Positions 50,501-59,170 of a stretch of 64,000 nt of DNA are shown here, in pieces. A program made the position numbers and the translations under genes. Numbering within the stretch: the stretch's first letter is position 1; each line of letters starts with the position of its first letter. This stretch comes from Streptomyces katrae (GTDB taxonomy: Bacteria > Actinomycetota > Actinomycetes > Streptomycetales > Streptomycetaceae), in contig NZ_JNZY01000008.1 of the NCBI RefSeq assembly GCF_000717655.1, forward strand, positions 124,001 through 188,000. Reading direction: 5' to 3'. The notes beneath the pieces were generated by a model, which saw only the letters and a program-made list of their open reading frames with translations, made no database searches and had not been told where the DNA came from.

Positions 50501-50883
50501 CGGGCCTGCTTCTGGTTGACGCCGATCACGTAGCCGTCGAGGTCGGTGAAATAGAAGAGCTTCTCCCCCTGGTGCTCCGTCACGTCCTTCTGGACCGTGA
50601 CCAGGGGGCGGATGCGCTCGACGTAGGCGTCGAAGTCGTCCACGGCCAGGTAGAACATGCCGAACGCACCGACCGGGGTGTCCTTCAGAACGGGCAGCCA
50701 GCTGCGCAGGTGCTCGTCGCGGTAGACCATCAGCGCGAACTCGCCGGCGAAGAGCAGGATGCGCAAGTCGTCGTCCGGGTCACTACCGGCAGACAGGGCG
50801 GTGAAACCGAGCTTTTCGTAGAACTCGACGGCCGCCTGGGTGTCGGACACACCCAGGCAGGGGGCGATGACGGGAGGCTTCAC
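50497..50883 (-). CDS. VOC-superfamily protein
   Basis: A 128-residue glyoxalase/bleomycin-resistance-like protein: VIAPCLGVSDTQAAVEFYEK opens the first module, and the second has MFYLAVDDFDAYVERIRPLV and FYFTDLDGYVIGVNQ. The usual metal ligands are partly absent, so ligand binding rather than catalysis is possible. GTG 50883 has AAGGAGTG upstream. It may be cotranslated with the small frame after its stop. Confidence 0.85.
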   Translation of the reverse strand: MKPPVIAPCLGVSDTQAAVEFYEKLGFTALSAGSDPDDDLRILLFAGEFALMVYRDEHLRSWLPVLKDTPVGAFGMFYLAVDDFDAYVERIRPLVTVQKDVTEHQGEKLFYFTDLDGYVIGVNQKQAR

Positions 50884-51213
50884 GAAGATCACTCCTTGAG
50901 AGGAGACCCGAGGGAAGGGGCGGAGCTCCTGACGGCACACGACCTGGCCCGAGAAGCCCTAGCGGAAGCACGGCCTCCATATAGGACAGATCGCGTCCTG
51001 ATGCGTGCGGCGCGCGGAACGCTTGCGGACCGCTACCCGCAGATCAGCCGCCACCGCCTGGACGGATTCACCCGCGCGCAGCCGGGCCAGCTGAGTGGGC
51101 CCGAGGCGGGCCGGGAGCCTGTCGGGCACGAGCGCTGCGCAGGGCCGCGCCCTCCCAGCCGGCACTCCGGACGACCACGTCGCTGGCACACCCTTGCTTT
51201 CGACGGGCGGCGG
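50884..51213. other. 330-base gap with a doubtful reverse-strand fragment
   Basis: A reverse-strand frame near 51150-50990 reads DRLPARLGPTQLARLRAGES and VQAVAADLRVAVRKRSA, which resembles a resolvase/HTH tail, but has no start or intact end. No gene is supported. Confidence 0.3.
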
Positions 51214-51489
51214 TCAGGTGTGCAGGCGGCTGTTGGCGCCGTCGCAGTCGTCGGTGCTCTCGTCGTTGAACCAGTAGTCGCCCGCCGCCAGGTAGCGGAA
51301 GGACTGGGTCGTCCCGCCCGGCAGTGCGACCGTGACCGCCCGCTTGCCGTCCTTGCGCGGCTCGAGCGTGTGGGCGCCGGGCTGCCAGTCGTTGAAGTCC
51401 CCCACCACGCTCACCGGCCCCGGCGGATCCTCCCGCGGCAGAACGAACGTGACCTCGGTACCGTCCTCGCGCGGCCTGCGCTCCAGCAT
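51214..51489 (-). CDS. CBM48/AMPK-type glycogen-binding protein
   Basis: A 91-residue protein consisting of one AMPK1-type carbohydrate-binding (CBM48, isoamylase N-terminal) domain: EVTFVLPREDPPGPVSVVGD, FNDWQPGAHTLEPRKDGKRA and QSFRYLAAGDYWFNDE. The FNDW core and FRY..W aromatic residues bind alpha-glucans. No catalytic domain is attached. ATG 51489 has CTGGAG upstream. Small lone CBM48 proteins are known in Streptomyces; function unclear, perhaps glycogen or trehalose metabolism with the HAD-GT20 gene nearby. Confidence 0.88.
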   Translation of the reverse strand: MLERRPREDGTEVTFVLPREDPPGPVSVVGDFNDWQPGAHTLEPRKDGKRAVTVALPGGTTQSFRYLAAGDYWFNDESTDDCDGANSRLHT

Positions 51490-52129
51490 GAGTGGCTCCA
51501 GTCGACGGCGACACAATGGGAACCCCATCTTCAGCCGCCCCGATGCCCGCCGCGCCCCGGCGAAGCCGCAGGCGTGAGCGTTCACCCGCCCGGCGTTCCC
51601 CGGGGCGCAGTGGGGGCCCTTGCATGTCAGGGTGGCAGGGCGACGAGAAGGTCCACACGCGCGGGACCCGGCCGGTCGAAGCCACCCCGACCGGGTCCCG
51701 CCACGGGCCCGTGTATCGCCCGGGACAACGCACCCGCCGTGCCCGGCCCTCTCCAGTGCGGCCTGTGGATGATCACGGGACGGACCTCCAGGACACGGTG
51801 CGCGCCGCTCGTGTCGCAGCAGGGTTCGATCCGGGCAGCGGGGGCGGCCGGGGCGTGCACCTGGTCCGGCACGCCCGGTGCGTGAGGTGGGCTGGGTGCC
51901 CGAAGAGATCGACGAGTTGCCGCCTCGCACCAACGGCGCACCCACCCCGGAGGAGGGCGGTACGGAGTTGGCCGGGCTGCACCACGCCACCGGTCTCGCC
52001 CTTGCCGCCGCGCTCCGTGCCGCAGGGCCACCACCGAAACCCGCAATGGCCACCGACCACATCCTCGTACTGCCCCACGGCCAGCGTGAGCATCACAACG
52101 GCCGTGCGGAGGGGCGCCCCTGCTGACGC
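51490..52129. other. 640-base stretch without an intact gene
   Basis: Frames are open on both strands but read as low-information. A plus-strand frame 51878-52126 (MREVGWVPEEIDELPPRTNG) has a protein-like beginning without a ribosome site. The reverse strand holds the end of a possible CPBP remnant (next entry). Confidence 0.3.
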
Positions 52130-52370
52130 CGTGCTTGCGAGCCGGGGCGGCGACAAGCGATCGATACCCAGCACGACCGACTTCGCCACGTTGGCGACGA
52201 GGCATCCCGCGGCGTAGGCCGGGGCCTGCGCCGAGACCCGCACGTGCCAGGCGCCCCACACCACACCCACCGTCGCCGCGGAGACGAGCGTCCCGACCCG
52301 GGGAGGGTGGAAGCCCTGGCGCTGGCGGAGCGCGGCCCGCAGGTGCGTACGCACCACCACGAAGCTGACG
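52130..52370 (-). pseudogene. Remnant of a CPBP (Abi) intramembrane protease
   Basis: The reverse strand contains LRQRQGFHPPRVGTLVSAAT, VGVVWGAWHVRV and AAGCLVANVAKSVVLG, which correspond to the central helices of CPBP intramembrane metalloproteases (the WGAWH region carries a metal ligand). The upstream Glu-Glu motif helix and the terminal His helix are missing, so it is not a complete protease. From 52371 to 52712 the DNA is GC-rich without a clear gene. Confidence 0.45.
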
Positions 52371-52712
52371 GGCGATGCCGTCGACGGGCTCGAACTCGGC
52401 GGGTTCGACGCCGTGCCGGAAGTCGCCGGACGTGCCGGGGCGGCCGGGGCAGGGGCGGCCGGGGTGGCGGCCGCGGCCCACGGGTCGGGGGATTCAGCGG
52501 TCCGGGCGGGCGGGAGAGTGGTTGCGGGCGCTGCGGCGCCGGCTCCACCGCCCAGTGGCTTCCGGGTCGCGAGTGCGGCCGCAGCCCCGAAGTCCGCGAC
52601 CGAAGGACCCGCGAAGGGTCACCACTGCTCCCGCGGCCAGCTCGGTGATGCGCGCGTCGCGTTCTGCCGCGCGGACGCAGGTTACTCGCGTCCGGCATAC
52701 GACACTGGACCC

Positions 52713-52979
52713 ATGAGCCAGGACCGCTTCACCCTCGAGACCACCGGTGCCGCCATCGCCCCGGCCGCTGTCCGCCCACACCACAACCTGCACAACCTGC
52801 GATACAAGAAGCCGACGGAGGCGGCCCGGACCAGCCCCGAGGGGCACACCCTGCGCGCCCTGTCCGACCTCACGGTGGTGACCTGTGCCTGCGGCCTGAC
52901 GACGCCAGCGCTCCCGAACGACGACGCGCGACTCGCATACGAGCAGCACCGCAACGAGATCCGTGACGAAATGGCCTGA
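52713..52979 (+). CDS. Small conserved hypothetical protein
   Basis: An 88-residue protein: MSQDRFTLETTGAAIAPAAV, HNLRYKKPTEAARTSPEGHT, TVVTCACGLTTPALPNDDAR. The Cys-Ala-Cys pair could bind a metal. No family is recognised. The frame is uninterrupted, but the ribosome site is weak. It is isolated. Confidence 0.55.
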   Translation: MSQDRFTLETTGAAIAPAAVRPHHNLHNLRYKKPTEAARTSPEGHTLRALSDLTVVTCACGLTTPALPNDDARLAYEQHRNEIRDEMA

Positions 52980-53392
52980 GGACCGGCTCACCGGCTCAGC
53001 GGCCGATCGCCTCTCGGACCAAGCCCTCCGGGGTCGCTCGGCGCAGCAGGTCGGCCCACCGGCCGCTGCCTTAGGCCTTCGGCCGTCGTACCGGCGGTGC
53101 CGTCGGCGACCGCCTGACGGACGGCAGCGGCCATCCGGCCCATCTGCGGGAGAGTCGCAGTCTTCCGACGTTCGGGCGGGGCACCGCTCACCGCGGTCAC
53201 CCCCATCGGTAGTGGCCGTTTTCAGCCACGTCCAGGCGGTGCAGGCCAACTCCGACGCGGCGGCCTAGGAGTGTCGTCGAAGTTCCGTCTGGCCGGCGGG
53301 CGGACGACGCCACTTCGACGACGCCCCCTCGTTCGCGGCGGACAAGCGGGAGCGTGGGCTCCTTCCAGCCGGCAGTGTCCGAGGGGGCCCCT
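52980..53392. other. 413-base gap with a frameshifted reverse-strand remnant
   Basis: A reverse-strand frame gives GRMAAAVRQAVADGTAGTTA and then, one frame over, GRWADLLRRATPEGLVREAI-GR with a stop near 52989. The two parts look like one small protein broken by a frameshift. Family unknown. Confidence 0.35.
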
Positions 53393-55504
53393 TCAGCGCG
53401 TCCCCGTCTGCGGGGCAGCGCTGGCACGGATGGCGGAGATGACCGTGCGCGCCCAGTCGGCGGGGTCAGGGGTATCCAGCAGGGCCGCCAGACGGGCGAT
53501 ATGGGTAGCGCGTTCGTCCACCGGCATGGCCAGCGCGGTGCGCAGGGCGTCGACCAGGTCATGCGGAAGCAGTGGGTCGGTCAGTACGGCCGCGGTGCCC
53601 AGGTGCTGGGCGACTCCCGCGTGGCGGGAGAGGATCAGGACGCCCGGGCGGTGGGCGGCGTGGTGTGCGGTGATGTACTCCTGGGCGGTGAGGTTCATTC
53701 CGTCGGCGAGCGAGGTCACCCAGAAGACGTCGGCCTCGAGGTATTGGTCGACGACTTCGGTGAAGTCGAGGGTGTGGGGGACGTACTCGACAGGCTGCCA
53801 GCCGGCAGTGCTCCACCGCTGGTTGATGTAGGTGATGGCGTTCTCGAGTGCGGTGCGGGTCGTGTCGTAGGCGTGGATGCCGGGCTCGGGCGGTGGACAG
53901 ATCAGGCGGTAGCGGACGTGTTGCCGGAGAGTGGGCTCTTCGGCGAGGAGGGTGTCCAGCGCGCGGATCTTGTGGACGGGGGCTTTGGCGTAGTCGAGGC
54001 GTTCCACCGACAGCACCAGCTGGATGCCGTCGTTCTCGTGGTGCGTTCGGGACCCGGCCCGGGAGCGGGAGCGTGCGAGGTGGGTGACGGCGGGGCGGTC
54101 GATGCCGAGGGGGTGCACGCCGATGTTCGGGGCGGGCACCGCGGTGCCGGCGAGGAGCCGATGGAAGTTGTCGGCGCAGTCGGGGGTGTGGAAGCCGGCC
54201 CAGTCCAGGCGGGCGAGTGAGTCGCGCAGCTGGTCGGCTGCCGGGATGCGGCGGAAGACGTCGGGGTGGGGGAAGGGGGTGTGGTGGAACAGGCCGATGG
54301 TCAGGTCGGGGCGGTCGGCCTTGAGGGCGGCGGGTACGAGCCAGAGGTTGTAGTCGTGGAGCCAGACCGTCGCATCCTGTTCGGCGAGGGAGGCGATGTG
54401 CCGGGCGAAGGCGGTGTTGACGGCTTCGTAGTCGGCCCAGTGCGCGCGCCGGTGCCGGATGAGCTCGGGCTGGGACATCAGGGCCGGCCAGAGGGTCTCC
54501 TTGCATGTGCGGTGGAAGTAGCCGGCCCACCGGTCGGGGGGCAGTGGCAGGAGGGACAGCGTCGGGACGCCGTCAGTCCGGGGCGGTGCAGGCGCAGGTG
54601 CTGCGCCGACGTGGGCGGCGGCCCATACGGCGTCCAGGTGCTCGTCGGCCAGAGCGGCCTGCAGGGTCGGCAGAATGCCGTTGGGGCTGGAGGGCGGCCG
54701 CCATGCTCCGTCGCGCCAGCACACGGGCGGGCGGTGGTAGCCGACCACCACCGAGCGCTTCGGCGGCCGGCCCAGGAGCTCGATCCCCTGCAGCACGGCG
54801 GCCGCTCCGTCGAGGGCCGAGTGGTGGATGCGGTCACTGGCAGGGACCTGCGCGGTCAGCGCGGGTTCCGCGTTGGCGACCACAACGGCGGGCGTGCCCA
54901 GGCGGAACAGCGAAAGGTCGTTGAGGGAGTCCCCGGCCACCAGCATCGTCTGCCGGGGCCAGCCGAGCGTCTGGGCGAGGAGCTCCAGCGCACGTCCCTT
55001 GCCGGCTCTGGGCGGCAGGACGTCGAAGTACCGGCCCGAAGAGTACGACCAGGAGCATCCCAGCGCCTCCACCGCACGGATCAGCTCGTCGGACAGGGCC
55101 GCGGGGGCAAGATGGAAGGAGCAGCGGCCTTCCTGGGGTACCTCCTGGTACACCAGGTGCGGGAAGGCCTCCAGCGCAGCCCTGACCCGTCCGGCGCCCG
55201 GCCATCCAGCGCGCAGCCGTGCCTCCAGGGGTCGGGCGTGCGCCATGCGGGCGGCGTCGACGATGGTGGACCCGACGTCGGCGATGATCCAGTGCGGGGG
55301 CGGCAGGAGAGGGTCGTCGCGCAGCAGGGCCCGGACCGATGACAGGCCGCGGCCGGTCGCGAAGACGACCGTGATGTCCGGGTCCATGTTCAGGGCGTCG
55401 AAGAGCCGCCGCCGGTCGTGCGGGCTCCCGCCCAGCAGGGTGCCGTCCAGGTCGGCGGCCAGCACCCTGAGTGCGCCTGACGATGCGCTGCGGGCCCTCA
55501 CCAC
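53393..55504 (-). CDS. HAD phosphatase-GT20 glycosyltransferase fusion
   Basis: A 703-residue bifunctional-looking protein. Residues 1-245 are a HAD-IIB/sucrose-phosphatase-like domain (RVLAADLDGTLLGG with nucleophile Asp; MLVAGDSLNDLSLFRLG). Residues ~250-690 are a GT20 glycosyltransferase, as in trehalose-6-phosphate and glucosylglycerol-phosphate synthases: HDYNLWLVPAAL, GFHTPDCADNFHRLL, VERLDYAKAPVHKIRA, ADGMNLTAQEYI. The phosphatase-first order differs from plant TPS-TPP fusions but occurs in fused glucosylglycerol-phosphate synthase/phosphatases. So it may make trehalose or glucosylglycerol as an osmoprotectant. A 72-codon gene overlaps its start. Confidence 0.88.
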   Translation of the reverse strand: MVRARSASSGALRVLAADLDGTLLGGSPHDRRRLFDALNMDPDITVVFATGRGLSSVRALLRDDPLLPPPHWIIADVGSTIVDAARMAHARPLEARLRAGWPGAGRVRAALEAFPHLVYQEVPQEGRCSFHLAPAALSDELIRAVEALGCSWSYSSGRYFDVLPPRAGKGRALELLAQTLGWPRQTMLVAGDSLNDLSLFRLGTPAVVVANAEPALTAQVPASDRIHHSALDGAAAVLQGIELLGRPPKRSVVVGYHRPPVCWRDGAWRPPSSPNGILPTLQAALADEHLDAVWAAAHVGAAPAPAPPRTDGVPTLSLLPLPPDRWAGYFHRTCKETLWPALMSQPELIRHRRAHWADYEAVNTAFARHIASLAEQDATVWLHDYNLWLVPAALKADRPDLTIGLFHHTPFPHPDVFRRIPAADQLRDSLARLDWAGFHTPDCADNFHRLLAGTAVPAPNIGVHPLGIDRPAVTHLARSRSRAGSRTHHENDGIQLVLSVERLDYAKAPVHKIRALDTLLAEEPTLRQHVRYRLICPPPEPGIHAYDTTRTALENAITYINQRWSTAGWQPVEYVPHTLDFTEVVDQYLEADVFWVTSLADGMNLTAQEYITAHHAAHRPGVLILSRHAGVAQHLGTAAVLTDPLLPHDLVDALRTALAMPVDERATHIARLAALLDTPDPADWARTVISAIRASAAPQTGTR

Positions 55505-55716
55505 GCGGGGTCGTGGGTCACCGGGTCGATCACACGCGTCCCCTCACAGGCATCGGCATCCGGCGGCTCCGGCGGGGCGTCCCGCAGGTTCCGGATCGCC
55601 TGACCGAGCCGCGCCGTACGCACGTCCGTGCTGTCCAGGAGCCGGGTCACCAATTCCCCGGGCGCCTTGAGTGCGGAAGCCACCAACTCATCGATGACAG
55701 GACCGGTCTGGGACAC
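55498..55716 (-). CDS. Small protein overlapping the HAD-GT20 gene
   Basis: A 72-residue acidic protein: VSQTGPVIDELVASALKAPG, ELVTRLLDSTDVRTARLGQA, ending VTHDPAW. GGAGGTGCT lies directly upstream of GTG 55716, a strong ribosome site. Its last codons overlap the start of the HAD-GT20 gene by seven bases, so the genes are cotranscribed and probably translationally coupled. Family not recognised; it may regulate or stabilise the synthase. Confidence 0.7.
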   Translation of the reverse strand: MSQTGPVIDELVASALKAPGELVTRLLDSTDVRTARLGQAIRNLRDAPPEPPDADACEGTRVIDPVTHDPAW

Positions 55717-56032
55717 AGCACCTCCTACAGAACGGGGCAGCAGGGGTCGGCCTCTAGGGGGTGGACACAGGGGAAACCCATCAGGCGCCGCACATCCTTT
55801 TCCTGACCATATATGCAGTTGCTGCTCACCGGGGCGCGTCCGGCCGTGCCAGGGCGAACTGGACGGCCTACTTGGCCGAGAGGTGACGTTCTGCACGCGG
55901 ACGCCTGGCCCTTCTCGGCCCTTCTCGGATGGACGCCCTGGAGTGCACCGACGATGCCGGCGGCTTAGCTTCGCAGTGCGGTGCCGCGTGCCGTCCGGCC
56001 GCGGCGCGTCCAGGCAGTCGAGAGGACACTCC
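55717..56032. other. 316-base divergent promoter region
   Basis: No gene is supported. A relatively AT-rich CATATATG at 55808-55815 may belong to the promoter of the reverse-strand operon. Confidence 0.4.
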
Positions 56033-56338
56033 ATGGCAGTCGTGATGACCTTTTCCTGGCCCGAGATCACGCCCGACGTGTACGACGCGGTTCGCCAGAA
56101 GGTGCGCTGGGAGGAGGACGCACCGGACGGGTGCGTGCTGCACTCCGCCTGGTTCGTCGACGGCGGCCTCAACGTGATGGACATCTGGGAGTCGGAGGGC
56201 CACTTCAACCGGTTCATCGAGGCCAGGGTCGCCCCCGTACTCAAGGGCGAACTGGGCGTGCAGAGCGACCCCGAGCCGCAGTTCTACCCCCTGCACCGGC
56301 GCTTCGTCGCCCCTGGCGTCAGCGGCGGCGGCTCCTGA
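56033..56338 (+). CDS. Small dimeric alpha/beta-barrel-like protein
   Basis: A 101-residue protein: [60 protein letters not shown]. The pattern of a beta-strand, helix, two strands (with His and Trp residues), helix resembles the ferredoxin-like monooxygenase (ABM) fold often seen in hypothetical actinobacterial proteins. AGAGGACACTCC precedes ATG 56033. Function unknown; single gene. Confidence 0.7.
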   Translation: MAVVMTFSWPEITPDVYDAVRQKVRWEEDAPDGCVLHSAWFVDGGLNVMDIWESEGHFNRFIEARVAPVLKGELGVQSDPEPQFYPLHRRFVAPGVSGGGS

Positions 56339-56640
56339 CGTAGTCCTTCCGCGCCAGGCGAAGCGCACGTGGACGAGGACGGTGCGGTCGTCGGCGGGTT
56401 CGGGGAACCCGCGGGTGGGGGTGTTGAACAGGAGCGTCACCTCGGCGTGCTTCGACTCGCCGACGAAACCCAGCTCGGGCGCGTCCTGGCGGGATCGGGC
56501 TCGAGGTGTTCTCGGCCCACCCGCGGGTCGTGGGTCTCGCCGGGTTCGGCCCGTGCCTGATCGCCGCCTGCCACCTGGACCGGGTCGGCCGCCGGCATCC
56601 GTACGGCAAGACCCGCACTCGGCGCCTGCGCGTGGTCCGT
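56339..56640. other. Gap with a reverse-strand fragment of unknown family
   Basis: The reverse strand contains [20 protein letters not shown] and [20 protein letters not shown] (about 56480-56360), an uninterrupted, protein-like stretch, flanked by frames that do not continue it. It has no start and no recognised family. Probably a remnant. Confidence 0.35.
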
Positions 56641-56945
56641 CAAGAACCCGGGTTCGACGAGGCGTGGTGGCGCACCAGGACACCCCGCGCCCGGAGAGCT
56701 CGTCTCCCTTCGGGTTGAGCTTGCGGCAGCCGGAGTTGACCATGAGGTCGGGCCCGTCGATGCCGTCGCGGAAGCCGGGGAAGTGCTTCACCGCGGCGGT
56801 CGTGGTGAGGGAGCCGCCGACGAAGACGGAGCTGCCGAAGAGCAGGGGCTTCAGCGGCGCGCGGGCGGTGTAGAGGGCGGCGGTGCATCCGGCGGGGCCG
56901 GAGCCATGACGGTGATGTTGCGGACGTCGTCGGCGGGGGTCGTCT
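56641..56945 (-). pseudogene. Thioredoxin reductase (TrxB) remnant
   Basis: After VRNITV the frame shifts by one base, then [20 protein letters not shown] and [20 protein letters not shown] follow, as in TrxB. The next codons jump to [15 protein letters not shown], the region before the redox-active CxxC, so an internal deletion removed about 60 residues; the sequence then loses homology at the CATC position. It lies at the left edge of the arsenic cluster, where trxB-type genes (arsT) commonly occur. Confidence 0.7.
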
Positions 56946-56962
56946 CGGTCTCCTGTTGTGCC

Positions 56963-57382
56963 TCAGGCCTTCGACTTGGCGTCGATCTCGGTGATCAGGC
57001 CCTCGATGAGGCCCTTGATCTCGTCGCGGATGGGGCGGACGGCCTCGACGCCCTGGCCTGCCGGGTCTTCGAGCTGCCAGTCGAGGTAGGTCTTGCCGGG
57101 GAAGTACGGGCAGGCGTCGCCGCAGCCCATGGTGATGATGTAGTCGGATGCCTGGGCGGCCTCGGGGGTGAGGACCTTCGGCTTCTGGTCGGAGATGTCG
57201 ATGCCCAGTTCGGCCATGGCGGCGACGGCGGAGGGGTTGATCTGCTCGCCGGGCACGGATCCGGCGGAGCGGACCTCGACGCGGTCGCCGGCGAGGTGGC
57301 GCAGGAACCCGGCCGCCATCTGGGAGCGGCCCGCGTTGTGGATGCAGACGAACAGGACGGAGGCGGCAGGAGCGGTGGACAT
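56963..57382 (-). CDS. arsC: Arsenate reductase ArsC, low-molecular-weight phosphatase type
   Basis: A 139-residue ArsC. The P-loop reads VLFVCIHNAGRSQMAAGFLR (nucleophile Cys13, Arg19), and the redox Cys pair lies in ITMGCGDACPYFPGKTYLDW (Cys87, Cys91), with the DW-x-L-x-DP segment. The enzyme reduces arsenate to arsenite for export, using mycothiol or thioredoxin. AAGGAAG precedes ATG 57382. Immediately upstream is a decayed ArsC-like paralogue; downstream is a thioredoxin reductase remnant. Confidence 0.95.
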   Translation of the reverse strand: MSTAPAASVLFVCIHNAGRSQMAAGFLRHLAGDRVEVRSAGSVPGEQINPSAVAAMAELGIDISDQKPKVLTPEAAQASDYIITMGCGDACPYFPGKTYLDWQLEDPAGQGVEAVRPIRDEIKGLIEGLITEIDAKSKA

Positions 57383-57419
57383 CTGTTCTTCCTTGGGGTG
57401 AGGCGACTGCGGTGGGGCT

Positions 57420-57944
57420 TCAGGGGGCGAGCTGGGTGAGCAGCTCGGTGATGTGGGCGTCGATGGCGTCGCGGATGCCGCGGACGCCGGCGATCGGCGC
57501 TCGGTCAGCGGCTTGGGGTACACATCGGCGAGGATCGAGCCGGCCCCGGTGAGTGCCTGGGCGATGTGCGGTTCCACCGCGTCGGCGAGGTGGATGCCTG
57601 CCCGCGGAGGAGACGGTGACGCGCTCGCCCGCCCGGGGGGCGAGGAGCGCGGCGGCCATCGGGGAACGCCCGGCGTTCTCGCTGCACACGACCAGCACCC
57701 GGGTCGGGCCGCTCGCCAGCCCCTGGGTGTGGGCGAGGGCGTCCAGGCGCTCGGCGGTCAGCCGTTCCGCCAGCACGAACAGGTGCGTACGGGTCCGCGC
57801 CTGCTCGGCAAGACGTGTGGAGGAGTCGGCGAGCAGGCCCAGCACGATTTCCGGCGAGAAGTGGCCGGCGTATCGGGTGGCGAGGCGGGCTGCCCCTGCG
57901 GTCAGGCGTTCGTCCGGCAGGAGGGGTGAGGAGGGCGTGGGCAT
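57420..57944 (-). pseudogene. ArsC-like phosphatase with three-helix N-terminus, internally damaged
   Basis: A 174-codon open frame. An N-terminal three-helix bundle (ERLTAGAARLATRYAGHFSP, VLAERLTAERLDAL) precedes an LMW-phosphatase P-loop VLVVCSENAGRSPMAAALLA. After VTVSSAG the sense continues one frame over as IHLADAVEPHIAQALTGAGS ILADVYPKPLTE, and then the original frame resumes at APIAGVRGIRDAIDAHITEL. So a single-base shift was followed by a deletion that removed the Cys/Asp catalytic segment (the CGDACP region) and restored the frame. The gene is open but cannot be a normal reductase. Divergent from the arsR at 58021. Confidence 0.75.
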
Positions 57945-57987
57945 GGCGATCCCGTTCAAAGGAGCCAGTAAGGTCAGCTCGGACTGG

Positions 57988-58017
57988 TGTCAGCCCCAGC
58001 TGATGTGACAGTATCAG
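57988..58017. promoter_or_regulatory. Operator candidates before arsR (58021)
   Basis: Two overlapping inverted repeats lie between divergent genes: TGTCA-N13-TGACA (57988-58010) and CTGAT-N8-ATCAG (58000-58017). The second ends 3 bases before the ArsR ATG. Position fits ArsR autorepression. Confidence 0.55.
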
Positions 58018-58020
58018 CCC

Positions 58021-58335
58021 ATGATGACGTCAGTCGACACTGATCTGATCCGGGTTCTGGCCGACCCGCTCAGGCTCAAGATCGTGACCCTCCTCGCCGA
58101 GGAGACGCTCTGCACCACCCACCTCGTGGAGGAGACGGGCGCCAAGCAGACGAACCTCTCCAACCACCTGAAGGTGCTGCGCGAGGCCGGGGTCGTGGAT
58201 ACGGAGCCATGCGGGAGGTTCATCTACTACCGGCTGCGCCCGGAAGTCATCGAAGCCCTAGCCGGTCAGTTCGCCGACCTCGCCCAGACCGCGCGTGCCA
58301 CCGCCGAAGCGAACCTCAAGCGGTCCTGCCCATAG
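58021..58335 (+). CDS. arsR: ArsR family metalloid-responsive repressor
   Basis: A 104-residue winged-helix ArsR/SmtB repressor. DPLRLKIVTLLAEETLCTTH precedes the recognition helix QTNLSNHLKVLREAGVVDTE. Cysteines are Cys31, Cys64 and Cys103, so metalloid sensing may use an unusual set. ATG 58021 or ATG 58024. It is divergent from the ArsC-like pseudogene and followed 40 bases later by the MIP channel gene, with palindromes at the promoter. Confidence 0.92.
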   Translation: MMTSVDTDLIRVLADPLRLKIVTLLAEETLCTTHLVEETGAKQTNLSNHLKVLREAGVVDTEPCGRFIYYRLRPEVIEALAGQFADLAQTARATAEANLKRSCP

Positions 58336-58375
58336 CCTTCCGCGCTTTGCCTCACCTCCCCGAGGAGAACCCGCC

Positions 58376-59170
58376 TTGACCGCCACCGAGCCCGTCGGCA
58401 CCGCCGCCGCAGCGGACACCGTCGTAGCCGCCGACGCGCCCCGGCCCGCACCCGGCGCGACCCCGCCCCGCGCCCCCCTGATCGCCCGTGCCACCGCCGA
58501 GCTGGTCGGCACCGCCGCCCTCGTCGCCGTCGTGGTCGGCTCCGGCATCCAGGCCACCGAGCTGACGCAGGACGTGGGCCTGCAGCTGCTGGCCAACTCC
58601 ACCGCCACGGTCTTCGGGCTCGGCGTGCTCATCGCTCTCCTCGGACCGGTCTCCGGCGCCCACTTCAACCCGGCAGTCACACTCGCCGAGTGGTGGACCG
58701 CCCGCCGCGGCGGCGCGGGAGTCAACGGGCGCGAGCTCGCGGTTTACGTGCCTTCCCAGATCGCGGGCGCGATCGCCGGCGCGATCCTGGCGGACGCGAT
58801 GTTCGGCGAGCGGCTGGTGAAGTGGTCCACCCACGACCGCTCCGCCGGAAACCTCCTCCTCGGCGAGGTCGTCGCCACCGCCGGCTTGATCCTGCTGGTC
58901 TTCGGCCTGGCCAAGACCGACAGGCTCCGCTTCGCGCCGGTCGCGGTCGCCTCCTACATCGGCGCCGCCTACTGGTTCACCTCCTCCACTTCCTTCGCCA
59001 ACCCGGCCGTCACCATCGGGCGCACGTTCACCGACACGTTCGCGGGCATCGCCCCGGCCTCCGTGCCCGGCTTCATCGCCATGCAGCTGGCCGGAGCCGT
59101 GGTGGGCCTGGCCCTGGTGGCGGTCATCTTCATGCGCGGCAACACGGACAGCGGGACACCTTCGGCATGA
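58376..59170 (+). CDS. MIP/aquaglyceroporin of the arsenic cluster
   Basis: A 264-residue six-helix channel with both NPA boxes: AHFNPAVTLAEWWTA and SFANPAVTIGRTFTDTFAGI. A ~45-residue Ala/Pro-rich N-terminus precedes helix 1. In ars operons such channels (AqpS type) let arsenite leave the cell down its gradient. TTG at 58376 has GAGGAGAACC upstream, an ideal site, so I prefer it over starts further up. The stop overlaps the ATG of a flavoprotein remnant (ATGA). Confidence 0.9.
   Translation: MTATEPVGTAAAADTVVAADAPRPAPGATPPRAPLIARATAELVGTAALVAVVVGSGIQATELTQDVGLQLLANSTATVFGLGVLIALLGPVSGAHFNPAVTLAEWWTARRGGAGVNGRELAVYVPSQIAGAIAGAILADAMFGERLVKWSTHDRSAGNLLLGEVVATAGLILLVFGLAKTDRLRFAPVAVASYIGAAYWFTSSTSFANPAVTIGRTFTDTFAGIAPASVPGFIAMQLAGAVVGLALVAVIFMRGNTDSGTPSA

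Noticed and set aside
51214..52062. 282-codon reverse-strand frame extending upstream of the CBM48 gene
   Set aside because: Only the last 91 codons match the domain; the ATG at 51489 has a ribosome site and the upstream part is low-information.
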